This document shows positions 7,988 through 13,698 of a stretch of 27,029 nucleotides of DNA, in pieces. Every line of letters begins with the position of its first letter. Position 1 is the stretch's first letter. The DNA is from Pseudomonadota bacterium. GTDB lineage: Bacteria; Pseudomonadota; Alphaproteobacteria; Rhizobiales; Devosiaceae. The stretch covers positions 1-27,029 of the forward strand of contig JAEZBF010000404.1 of NCBI GenBank assembly GCA_023427545.1. Reading direction: 5' to 3'. Both the position numbers and the translations under genes were made by a program. Under the pieces are notes generated by a model that did not search any database, was not told the DNA's origin, and saw only the letters and a program-made list of their open reading frames with translations.

Positions 7988-8425
7988 ATGCTTGCGTTGC
8001 TCGAACTCGCGGTAGTTCTCGTTGCTGCGTTCCTCATCTTTAGCTTCTTCCGCAGGAATCGATCTGGCGAGCGCGAGGCGCTGATGGAGCGGCGGGTCGA
8101 AGCCTACATGCAGACCATCAGGCGCGAGGGCCGCAACCCCGAGCTCGCGGCAATGATTGACATCGAGCTCAAAGACCTGCTGCTGTCGAGCGCGCGCAAC
8201 CTCAAGATCGATGGCGAGCGGCGCAGCTATGTGCTGGTTGGCGCTGCTGCCGTTGCGGTGATCGCTGCTTTGATCGTTGCCACACAGGATGGCTGGCAGG
8301 CTTTTGGGGTCGTGCTGCTGGTCGCAGCAATCGCGATCTATGGCCTCGGCGAGTTCCTCAGCAGGCGGATGCGTGAACCGCTTAGGGCGCGCGGCATCGA
8401 CGTCGAGCGGCTCCGCGTGGAGTAG
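7988..8425 (+). CDS. Membrane protein of unknown function
   Basis: The 145-residue product has one N-terminal transmembrane helix (MLALLELAVVLVAAFLIFSFF), a charged cytoplasmic-type middle part of about 75 residues, and two closely spaced helices (YVLVGAAAVAVIAALIVAT and FGVVLLVAAIAIYGLGEF). It ends in a basic C-terminal stretch. I do not recognise the family. The start at 7988 is fixed by an excellent ribosome site (AGAGGAGGGG at 7975-7984). The earlier in-frame ATG at 7961 would fall within the likely -10 box. It converges on the SH3b gene. Confidence 0.7.
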   Translation: MLALLELAVVLVAAFLIFSFFRRNRSGEREALMERRVEAYMQTIRREGRNPELAAMIDIELKDLLLSSARNLKIDGERRSYVLVGAAAVAVIAALIVATQDGWQAFGVVLLVAAIAIYGLGEFLSRRMREPLRARGIDVERLRVE

Positions 8426-8432
8426 GCTCACC

Positions 8433-8460
8433 AAAACGCCGCCCCGAAGCCGGAGCGGCG
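8433..8460 (-). terminator. Probable terminator of the SH3b gene
   Basis: On the minus strand a GC-rich hairpin (CGCCGC/GCGGCG with an inner CCG/CGG) at 8460-8437 is followed by only four T residues (8436-8433). It sits 25 bases after the SH3b gene stop and between two convergent genes. The short T run makes it a weak call. Confidence 0.5.
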
Positions 8461-8484
8461 CCATATGTGGCCTAGCCGTCGAGC

Positions 8485-8916
8485 TTAGTTGCTGATGCAG
8501 AAGCTCGCGTTGCTCCCACCCACGCAGAAGCTGCCGTAGGGCCCATAGGGCCGGTACGGGCGATAGTGACGGTAGTACGGGTAGCTGCGGTAGTAGCGCG
8601 GCGCCCGGACTACGATGTCCGGACCGTCGTAATAATCATCGTCATCGTAATAGTCGCCACCGCGGGTAAGGTAGTTTGCCGAAACCCAGCCATCGGGGCC
8701 AGAATGGGTAATGCGGCACCAGCCGCCCTGGCAGGCTCGAACGTCGACGTTCTCGCCGGCATAGAGCTGGTCCACGACGCTGTAGGAGGTTCCCGGGCCG
8801 CTGCGCACGTTGACGGGGCTAGTCGCTTCCGCCGAAGCGGCGAAAGCTGCCGCCGTACCCATCAGGAGGCCGGTTGCCGCCAGCCCTGCCTTAAGAGCAA
8901 TGTTCTTGAGGGTCAT
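8485..8916 (-). CDS. Secreted bacterial SH3 (SH3b) domain protein
   Basis: The 143-residue product has a Sec signal peptide (MTLKNIALKAGLAATGLLMG through AAAFA) followed by an SH3_3-type domain: SPVNVRSGPGTSYSVVDQL, then GGWCRITHSGPDGWVSANYL. Such domains often bind the cell wall or other periplasmic ligands. The tail is unusual. An Asp/Tyr cluster (YYDDDDYYDGPD) is followed by a Tyr/Arg/Pro-rich stretch (YYRSYPYYRHYRPYRPYGPY) and then by two closing cysteines. The start at 8916 is set by GGAG seven bases upstream. The gene lies about 115 bases downstream of the last small RNA unit on the same strand and may receive read-through from it. Confidence 0.85.
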   Translation of the reverse strand: MTLKNIALKAGLAATGLLMGTAAAFAASAEATSPVNVRSGPGTSYSVVDQLYAGENVDVRACQGGWCRITHSGPDGWVSANYLTRGGDYYDDDDYYDGPDIVVRAPRYYRSYPYYRHYRPYRPYGPYGSFCVGGSNASFCISN

Positions 8917-8960
8917 ATCGATCTCCATTCAACTCGGATGCCGTTCAACGCCCCCGAAGA

Positions 8961-8972
8961 CGCAACGTTGCG
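8961..8972. promoter_or_regulatory. 12-bp palindrome upstream of the SH3b gene
   Basis: CGCAACGTTGCG is a perfect palindrome centred about 50 bases before the SH3b start codon. It is flanked by an inverted pair, CCGTTCA (8941-8947) and TGAACGG (8993-8999). It may be an operator; no regulator can be named. Confidence 0.3.
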
Positions 8973-9030
8973 CAGGACGGCTGAACCCGAAATGAACGGT
9001 TTTCCGCGCTTTTGACGCACCATCGGGGGG

Positions 9031-9136
9031 AAGAATGAGGCCCCGCCCGAGGGGAGGGACGGGGCCTCGGAGATCATCCGCCGAAAGCGGAAGACCAGAC
9101 GAGAGCGGCCGGGGAGGAGGGAGGCCGCGAACTCGA
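9031..9136 (-). ncRNA. Cuckoo/CcsR-like small RNA, unit C
   Basis: On the minus strand two hairpins follow each other. The first has stem 9128-9123/9110-9105 (6 bp), and its loop reads TCCCTCCTCCCC. The second has a perfect 9-bp GC-rich stem at 9068-9060/9045-9037, with loop TCCCTCCCCTCGGG. This paired-hairpin layout with CCTCCTCCC-like loops is that of the cuckoo/CcsR family. A smaller hairpin (TCCGC/GCGGA, 9077-9091) lies between them. The sequence after the second hairpin (ATTCTTCC) is only weakly T-rich, so termination may be partial and the RNA could continue into the SH3b gene. The 5' end at about 9136 is inferred from the promoter-like boxes upstream. Confidence 0.68.
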
Positions 9137-9142
9137 GCGCTA

Positions 9143-9171
9143 GTATTGTCCCCGGCCATTGCGGCGCGCAA
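9143..9171 (-). promoter_or_regulatory. Predicted promoter of small RNA unit C
   Basis: On the minus strand TTGCGC (9171-9166) and CAATAC (9148-9143) are 17 bases apart. This arrangement, and a 19-base element ending 17 bases before the -35, also occur before unit B (9439-9467), which supports both calls. The -10 match on its own is modest. Confidence 0.45.
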
Positions 9172-9188
9172 ACGTCAAGCATTCAATC

Positions 9189-9207
9189 CAGCCATGCATC
9201 TCGCGCA
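9189..9207 (-). repeat. Duplicated 19-bp upstream element, copy 2
   Basis: On the minus strand this reads TGCGCGAGATGCATGGCTG. It matches 9485-9503 (TGCGCAAGGTGCATGGCTG) at 17 of 19 positions by eye. Each copy is separated from the following -35 box by exactly 17 bases. It includes the near-palindrome ATGCAT and could be an activator site. Confidence 0.6.
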
Positions 9208-9228
9208 TGGGCTTCCTGGTGGCAGATC

Positions 9229-9263
9229 AAAAAAAGAGGCTCCACCCATGAAGAGTGGAGCCT
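9229..9263 (-). terminator. Rho-independent terminator of small RNA unit B
   Basis: A perfect 9-bp stem (AGGCTCCAC/GTGGAGCCT; 9237-9245 and 9255-9263) has a nine-base loop. On the minus strand it is followed by a CTTTTTTT run (9236-9229). The T run fixes the direction of transcription as minus. Unlike its neighbours, its loop lacks the C-rich motif. Confidence 0.9.
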
Positions 9264-9432
9264 GATGACTGAGCCTAGGGCCCAAATCCAAAGTGGTGGC
9301 AGATGGACGAGGGAGGAGGAGAAACGCCATCTGCCAGTTGGGCATCCGCCGAGGGAGGAGGATACGGAGGCTGCCCGTGCCGCGAAACCGAAGGACCGAG
9401 GGAGGAGGATTCGGTCGTTGGTCATCAGCGAC
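9229..9432 (-). ncRNA. Cuckoo/CcsR-like small RNA, unit B (three motif hairpins plus terminator)
   Basis: Three successive hairpins on the minus strand each expose CTCCTCCC or CTCCTCCTCCC in the loop. The first is 9415-9410/9392-9387 (6 bp). The second is 9376-9372 plus 9368-9365 against 9348-9340 (9 bp with a three-base bulge). The third is 9336-9327/9306-9297 (a perfect 10-bp stem with a 20-base loop). A separate terminator hairpin ends the unit at 9229. The predicted RNA is about 200 nt. CcsR-type loops are complementary to Shine-Dalgarno sequences (GGAGG), so pairing with ribosome sites of target mRNAs, or with a protein that reads such loops, is the likely mode. No target can be named from this window. 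Confidence 0.72.
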
Positions 9433-9438
9433 AGGGCT

Positions 9439-9467
9439 AATATGCCGCCGGGCACGTTCCTCAGCAA
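9439..9467 (-). promoter_or_regulatory. Predicted promoter of small RNA unit B
   Basis: On the minus strand TTGCTG (9467-9462) and CATATT (9444-9439) are spaced by 17 bases, a housekeeping-like alphaproteobacterial pattern. Transcription would start near 9432, about 17 bases before the first hairpin. The spacing to the duplicated upstream element equals that of unit C. Confidence 0.5.
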
Positions 9468-9484
9468 TGCGCGAAGCGACATGA

Positions 9485-9503
9485 CAGCCATGCACCTTGC
9501 GCA
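9485..9503 (-). repeat. Duplicated 19-bp upstream element, copy 1
   Basis: This copy reads TGCGCAAGGTGCATGGCTG on the minus strand and is paired with 9189-9207. It lies in the spacer between the unit A terminator and the unit B promoter, where an upstream activator site would be expected. Confidence 0.6.
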
Positions 9504-9524
9504 GGTATGTCAGTGTTGCTGTCC

Positions 9525-9564
9525 AAAAAGAAAGCGGCTCCGCCTGGGGGGAGGGCGGAGCCGC
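9525..9564 (-). terminator. Rho-independent terminator of small RNA unit A
   Basis: A perfect 11-bp stem (GCGGCTCCGCC/GGCGGAGCCGC; 9534-9544 and 9554-9564) encloses a nine-base loop that reads CTCCCCCCA on the minus strand. The T-rich run TTTCTTTTT follows at 9533-9525. It doubles as the second, C-rich-loop hairpin of unit A. Confidence 0.92.
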
Positions 9565-9588
9565 GGGCGCGGAGACTATGGTCCCCGC

Positions 9589-9610
9589 GCGAGGGACTGG
9601 CGAGGGACTG
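9589..9610. repeat. Perfect 11-bp tandem duplication
   Basis: GCGAGGGACTG occurs twice in direct succession (9589-9599 and 9600-9610) inside unit A. It duplicates the 3' arm of the first hairpin and allows a competing fold. Confidence 0.8.
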
Positions 9611-9641
9611 AGGGAGGGCATTCCCGTCGCCGTCGAGCATG

Positions 9642-9670
9642 AAATGGTACACGTTCCGATTGGTTTCAAT
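9642..9670 (-). promoter_or_regulatory. RpoH-like promoter of small RNA unit A
   Basis: On the minus strand ATTGAA (9670-9665), a 17-base spacer and CCATTT (9647-9642) match the alphaproteobacterial heat-shock promoter (CTTGAA, N17, CCATNT) with a single mismatch. This places the start about four bases before the first hairpin. Rhodobacter CcsR RNAs are known to depend on RpoH-type sigma factors, which agrees. Confidence 0.6.
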
Positions 9671-9723
9671 GGCTGGGCGATTTCTGCGGACTGCAGAATT
9701 GTCGCACCCGTCTGCCGATGACC

Positions 9724-10220
9724 TCAGTTCATGAAGGCGCTCTTGAGCGCCACCGTGAGCGACCCTTCGCCGGCATAGGCGACATCGTCGATGCGCCAGA
9801 CCTTCTGGCCGACACTGCCCGGGACGAGCCGAAGCTTCAGCCGGTCGGTGAAGTCGGCATCTGGGTATTCCGGAAATCCGTGCCTGATCTCGACCGACGC
9901 CTCGTCCATCATCAAGGTCACGGCTCCGACGGTGCAGATTGCGGCGTAGTCGGGCGCGTTCTGCCAAGGGATGCCATCGCCCAGCGGCGGCTTCTCGCCA
10001 GCGTTGGCTTTCTCGTAGGCGGCGTTCTGGGCCTCGGCGGTCGCTATTGCTGTGGTTAGTTCCGGGGTCAGGATGGCCTCGACGGTGCCATGTCGTTGCC
10101 GAGCATGCCGATGCAGAAGATTTGGCCCACCTGCTCAGGCGTTAGTTGCAGGAATTCTTGGGCGGACGCGACCTGCCCACATGACGCGAACATGGCGGCC
10201 GCGATGACAACATTGCGCAT
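9724..10220 (-). pseudogene. Secreted protein gene of unknown function, frameshifted
   Basis: From the ATG at 10220 (GGGGAGAG ribosome site) the frame encodes a signal peptide (MRNVVIAAAMFASCGQVASA) and mature sequence up to about GMLGNDM, then stops shortly after. The continuation sits in another frame: GTVEAILTPELTTAIATAEA, then WQNAPDYAAICTVGAVTLMM, ending VALKSAFMN at 9724. The switch is near 10085-10093. The total length is one base short of a whole number of codons, so a single deleted base is the simplest explanation. The repaired product would be about 165 residues, periplasmic, with several cysteines. I recognise no family. Either a sequencing indel or a recent null mutation would give this picture. 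Confidence 0.75.
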
Positions 10221-10289
10221 AGATGCTCTCCCCTGACTCACCCGGCTCCTAGTCGGAGGCGGCTGAACCGGGGATGATCGCGATGTTGG

Positions 10290-11183
10290 CTAGAAACTCC
10301 ACTCCCGCGCCTTGCTGACGAGGAAGTCGCGGAAGACGCCGACGCGCTTGGAATTCTTCAGAGCGGGTGGATAGACGAAATAGGCCTCATAGGCCGGCAG
10401 TTCGATGCCAGGCAGGACCAGTCGCAACGCGCTTTCGCCTTCGGTCACGTAGTCGGGGAGCATCGCAATGCCGATTCCCGCCCGTGCCGCCTGCATCATC
10501 CCGTAGATGGCGTTGACCCGCATTGCGGCACGCCGGGGCGAGGAGTCAGGTCGCCCAAGCCGTTCGAGATAGTTGATGTCCCCGAGATAGGAGGGAACCG
10601 GCTCACCGAACGAGATGATCCGGTGGCTGTCCAGCTCCTCGACCGACTGTGGCTCGCCGTGCTCGGCGACGTAGCTTTGGGACACGTAGAAGTGGTTGTG
10701 CACCGTGAAGAGCTTGCGCTGGATCATCTCGGACTGATTGGGCCGGTGCAGTCGAATCGCCACGTCCGCCTCGCGCATGGCGAGGTCGAGTTCGGCGTCG
10801 TTGAGCTTTATCTCGATCTGAATGTCCGGGTAGAGCAGCAGGAATTCGTGGATGCGCGAGCTCAGCCACGTCGAGCCGATGCCGACGGTGGTGGTGACGA
10901 TCAGCGAGCCGGTCGGTTCGTCCTGGCTCTCGCTCATCTGAGTCTCGACCTGCTGCAGCTCCCAGTGCATCCGGTGCGCGGTGCGGAAGAGCTGTTCGCC
11001 GACCTCCGTCAGGACGAGGCCGCGCGCGTGACGAATGAAGAGCTTGAGCTTGAGGTCGTCCTCGAGCGCGGAAATCTGACGGGAGACGGCCGACTGGCTC
11101 ATCCCCAGTTTTTCAGCGGCGTGGGTGAAACTTCCGGATTCGGCGGCGGTATGGAAGATCCGGAGCTTGTCCCAATCCAGCAT
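10290..11183 (-). CDS. LysR-family regulator, LsrB/VtlR type
   Basis: The 297-residue protein has the LysR winged helix-turn-helix at residues 1-60 (DWDKLRIFHTAAESGSFTHA, then GMSQSAVSRQISALE) and a periplasmic-binding-protein-like effector domain after residue 90. Its position directly behind trxB (ATG immediately after the trxB TAG) and its N-terminus match LsrB of Sinorhizobium and VtlR of Brucella/Agrobacterium. Those regulators affect redox balance, surface polysaccharide, symbiosis or virulence, and in Brucella the AbcR2 small RNA. I find no cysteine anywhere in this protein, so thiol-based sensing as proposed for S. meliloti LsrB is not possible here. Confidence 0.9.
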   Translation of the reverse strand: MLDWDKLRIFHTAAESGSFTHAAEKLGMSQSAVSRQISALEDDLKLKLFIRHARGLVLTEVGEQLFRTAHRMHWELQQVETQMSESQDEPTGSLIVTTTVGIGSTWLSSRIHEFLLLYPDIQIEIKLNDAELDLAMREADVAIRLHRPNQSEMIQRKLFTVHNHFYVSQSYVAEHGEPQSVEELDSHRIISFGEPVPSYLGDINYLERLGRPDSSPRRAAMRVNAIYGMMQAARAGIGIAMLPDYVTEGESALRLVLPGIELPAYEAYFVYPPALKNSKRVGVFRDFLVSKAREWSF

Positions 11184-12134
11184 CTACTGGGCCGCCTCGG
11201 CCAACTCGTGCTCGGCAAGGAATCGTTCGGCCTCGAGCGCGGCCATGCACCCCATGCCGGCAGCGGTCACCGCCTGGCGGAAGACGTCATCCGTGACGTC
11301 GCCGGCGGCGAAGACTCCCTCGATATTGGTCTGCGTGGTTCCCGGCTTAACCTTGAGATAGCCGCCGGGCTTCATTTCCAGCTGGCCATCGAAAATGCCG
11401 GTCGCCGGTGTATGCCCGATCGCGATGAACACACCATCGACGGCCATTTCGGTGAGCTTGCCGGTCTTGGTGTCGCGTAGCACCACGCCGTCGACCGACG
11501 GCGGCATCGGTTTGCCGGTAACTTCGGCCAGTTCAGTGTTCCACAGCACCTCAATTTTCGGATGCGCGAACAGGCGCTGCTGCAGGATGCGCTCGGCGCG
11601 GAACTCGCTGCGGCGGTGCACCACCGTCACCTTGGACGCAAAGTTGGTGAGGAACAGCGCCTCCTCGACCGCGGTGTTGCCGCCGCCGACCACTAGTACG
11701 TGCTTCTCGCGGTAGAAGAAGCCGTCACAGGTCGCGCAGGCGGAAACGCCGAAGCCCTGGAATTTCTCCTCGCTTGGCAACCCGAGCCAGCGCGCCTGAG
11801 CGCCGGTTGCTACGATCAGCGCGTCACAAGTGTAGCGCGTACCAGAGTCGCCGTGCAGCACGAACGGCAGGGTGTTGAGGTCCACCGAGACGATCAGGTC
11901 GTTGACGATCCTGGTGCCGACGTGTTCGGCCTGGGCCTTCATCTGCTCCATTAACCAAGGACCCTGGATGACGTCCGCAAAGCCGGGGTAGTTCTCCACG
12001 TCAGTCGTGATGGTGAGCTGACCGCCGGGCTGGATGCCCTGGATCATGACAGGCTCGAGCATCGCGCGCGCAGCGTAGATCGCAGCCGTGTAGCCGGCCG
12101 GCCCCGAGCCGATGATGATAACCTTGGCGTGCAT
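11184..12134 (-). CDS. trxB: Thioredoxin-disulfide reductase
   Basis: This NADPH-dependent flavoenzyme keeps thioredoxin reduced in the cytoplasm. The 316 residues show the FAD site GSGPAG at 9-14 and the redox-active CATC (C133, C136). The NADPH-binding GGGNTA and HRR follow, then GHTP and the second FAD contact AAGDV. Low-molecular-weight TrxB is normally about 310-330 residues, so it is complete. It is followed without a gap by the LysR regulator gene, and greA lies 158 bp upstream on the same strand. Confidence 0.96.
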   Translation of the reverse strand: MHAKVIIIGSGPAGYTAAIYAARAMLEPVMIQGIQPGGQLTITTDVENYPGFADVIQGPWLMEQMKAQAEHVGTRIVNDLIVSVDLNTLPFVLHGDSGTRYTCDALIVATGAQARWLGLPSEEKFQGFGVSACATCDGFFYREKHVLVVGGGNTAVEEALFLTNFASKVTVVHRRSEFRAERILQQRLFAHPKIEVLWNTELAEVTGKPMPPSVDGVVLRDTKTGKLTEMAVDGVFIAIGHTPATGIFDGQLEMKPGGYLKVKPGTTQTNIEGVFAAGDVTDDVFRQAVTAAGMGCMAALEAERFLAEHELAEAAQ

Positions 12135-12253
12135 GAGAACCTTCCACCCCCCAGGGCGCTAAAATAGGTGCCCCGGAGCGATGGTTTCAAGGCCGCTCAG
12201 GGCGTTAGCAACGGCGGTTAACCGAAAAGCCACAGCAACCCGCAGGATTGCCG

Positions 12254-12283
12254 AAAAAAAGCGAGCAGCACGAGCCGCGCTCG
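12254..12283 (-). terminator. Probable Rho-independent terminator of greA
   Basis: On the minus strand a CGAGC/GCTCG hairpin (12283-12279 with 12266-12262; a second CGAGC at 12271-12275 can compete) is followed by seven T residues at 12260-12254. It lies 10 bases after the greA stop. The stem is short but the T run is good. Confidence 0.6.
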
Positions 12284-12292
12284 GCTAAACCG

Positions 12293-12763
12293 TTAGTACT
12301 TGACCTTGACGATCTCGTAGCTGCGGGAGCCGCCGGGCGCCATCACCTCAACGGTATCCCCCTCCTCCTTGCCGATCAGCGCGCGCGCGATCGGAGAGGA
12401 GATGGAGATGCGCCCGTTGCTGGCATCGGCCTCGGCGTCGCCGACGATGAAGTAGGTCTTTTCGTCCTCGGTGTCCTCGTCGAGGAGGGTGACCTTTGCC
12501 CCGAACTTCACGGTTGAGCCGGAGAGCTTGCTGACATCCACGATCTCCGCGAGCGCAAGCAGCGACTCTAGCTCTTGGATGCGGCCCTCGTTGTGGCTCT
12601 GCTGCTCCTTGGCAGCGTGGTACTCGGCGTTTTCGGAGAGGTCCCCGTGCGCGCGCGCTTCAGAGATATCGCGGATGATGCGCGGACGGTCCTCAGCCGT
12701 ACGGCGGCGATACTCCTCAGTCAGCGCGGCGTGGCCGCTGGGGGTCATCGGGATCTTGTCCAT
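12293..12763 (-). CDS. greA: Transcription elongation factor GreA
   Basis: GreA enters the secondary channel of RNA polymerase and stimulates cleavage of backtracked transcripts. The 156 residues give the N-terminal coiled coil with the acidic tip GDLSENAEY (D41, E44) and the C-terminal FKBP-like domain ending in SYEIVKVKY. The start at 12763 has GGAGAGCGAG directly upstream. It probably has its own promoter and terminator, ahead of trxB. Confidence 0.97.
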   Translation of the reverse strand: MDKIPMTPSGHAALTEEYRRRTAEDRPRIIRDISEARAHGDLSENAEYHAAKEQQSHNEGRIQELESLLALAEIVDVSKLSGSTVKFGAKVTLLDEDTEDEKTYFIVGDAEADASNGRISISSPIARALIGKEEGDTVEVMAPGGSRSYEIVKVKY

Positions 12764-12997
12764 CTCGCTCTCCGGAGCAACTCAATAAGCGGCTTCTGCC
12801 AAACTCCTTCGGCTTGCGTAGTCAACGCTGGCGGGAAGCAACCTATAGATGACCACCCGCAGGGTCGCGGTCAAGGTCACGGGTGCTGGAGGCTTAGAGG
12901 GATTCGCCGCGGGCGTACCCTCACGGAGAAAATCTGCCTCTGCTGACAGCTTCTGGCGCCGCTGAGCGTTATCAGGGGCCAGCGAAAGGAGGCATGC

Positions 12998-13570
12998 ATG
13001 ACCACCATCATCACCATCCTGACCGAAGGCTTTGCCGATTGGGAGACCGGGCTGCTCAACGGCGCCGGTAGCGGCTTCTACGAGATCACGACCCTATACG
13101 CCTCACCGGGCGGACTGCCGGTTACTTCGATGGGCGGCATGAAGGTGCAGCCCCAGCTCGCGCTCGAGGACATCGACCTCGATCTCGTCGACGGCGTCAT
13201 CGTCTGCGGCGGGTCCTCATGGCAGCAGCCCGGTGCTCCCGACCTGACGGCGCTGCTTCGTGCTGCCCGCGGTAAGGGCAAGGTTATCGGCGCGATCTGC
13301 GATGGCACGGTTGCGACGGCGAGGACCGGCATTCTCGACGACGTTGCGCACACCAGCAACGGGGCGGGGTACCTTGAGCCCACCGGCTATGGGGGCAAGG
13401 CACATTACCAAGATGTGCCCCACGCGGTCAGCGACCGCAAGATAGTCACCGCTGCGGCCACCGCTCCAGTCAGCTTCATGCGCGAGATCATGAGGGCGTT
13501 GGGTAAGGGGGACGAGCAGCTGGACTACTACATCGGCCTCCACGCTGCGCAGTTCGACAAGGCAGCGTAG
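12998..13570 (+). CDS. DJ-1/PfpI family protein
   Basis: The 190-residue protein belongs to the DJ-1/PfpI branch of the glutamine amidotransferase-like superfamily. The nucleophile elbow GAICDGT gives C101, and the conserved acidic residue is E16 (FADWE). The middle strand VDGVIVCGGSSW is typical of the YoaZ-like subgroup. Members act as proteases, chaperones or glyoxalase-like deglycases, so the activity cannot be fixed from sequence. A strong AAAGGAGG site precedes the ATG. It diverges from greA and converges on the cold-shock gene. Confidence 0.88.
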   Translation: MTTIITILTEGFADWETGLLNGAGSGFYEITTLYASPGGLPVTSMGGMKVQPQLALEDIDLDLVDGVIVCGGSSWQQPGAPDLTALLRAARGKGKVIGAICDGTVATARTGILDDVAHTSNGAGYLEPTGYGGKAHYQDVPHAVSDRKIVTAAATAPVSFMREIMRALGKGDEQLDYYIGLHAAQFDKAA

Positions 13571-13643
13571 GCCGAACGGGGTAGAAGCCGGCTGCCGCCG
13601 CTCTTCTCTTCATATCGGGGAGACATCGCCCTTGCGCCAAACG

Positions 13644-13672
13644 AAAAAGCGCAGCCCCGTGCGAGGCTGCGC
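13644..13672 (-). terminator. Rho-independent terminator of the cold-shock gene
   Basis: A perfect 8-bp stem, GCGCAGCC/GGCTGCGC (13649-13656 and 13665-13672), is followed on the minus strand by TTTTT at 13648-13644. It lies 27 bases after the cold-shock protein stop. Confidence 0.9.
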
Positions 13673-13698
13673 CTTCGAATTCCTAATAGCGTCCGGCG

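Larger units (their letters stand above)
9525..9635 (-). ncRNA. Cuckoo/CcsR-like small RNA, unit A
   Basis: This is the most complete double-hairpin unit. The 5' hairpin pairs 9631-9627 and 9625-9622 with 9607-9599 (9 bp with one bulged base), and its loop contains CCCTCCCTC. The 3' hairpin is the 11-bp terminator with a CTCCCCCC loop. The predicted start near 9635, from an RpoH-like promoter, puts the first stem right at the 5' end of a roughly 110-nt RNA, as expected for this family. Its loop motif is a CCCTCCC variant of the canonical CCUCCUCCC. Confidence 0.72.

Noticed and set aside
7931..8464. A 177-codon minus-strand frame opposite the 7988 membrane protein gene
   Set aside because: The plus-strand frame has a strong ribosome site, a promoter-like sequence and clear membrane helices; the minus frame has none.
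9297..9409. Reading the repeated GGGAGGAGG stretches on the plus strand as ribosome-binding sites of several tiny genes
   Set aside because: None is followed at proper distance by a start codon with a meaningful frame, they sit in hairpin loops, and both terminator T runs in the area are on the minus strand.
9037..9631. CRISPR array or simple direct-repeat array
   Set aside because: Only the 9-12 base loop motif recurs. Stems differ, spacing is irregular and there are no cas genes nearby.
9461..9967. A 168-codon open frame on the minus strand across the small RNA unit A and the broken gene
   Set aside because: The translation is Arg-rich and low in hydrophobic residues, as expected from an out-of-frame reading of high-GC sequence. 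The hairpins and the frameshifted gene explain the region better.
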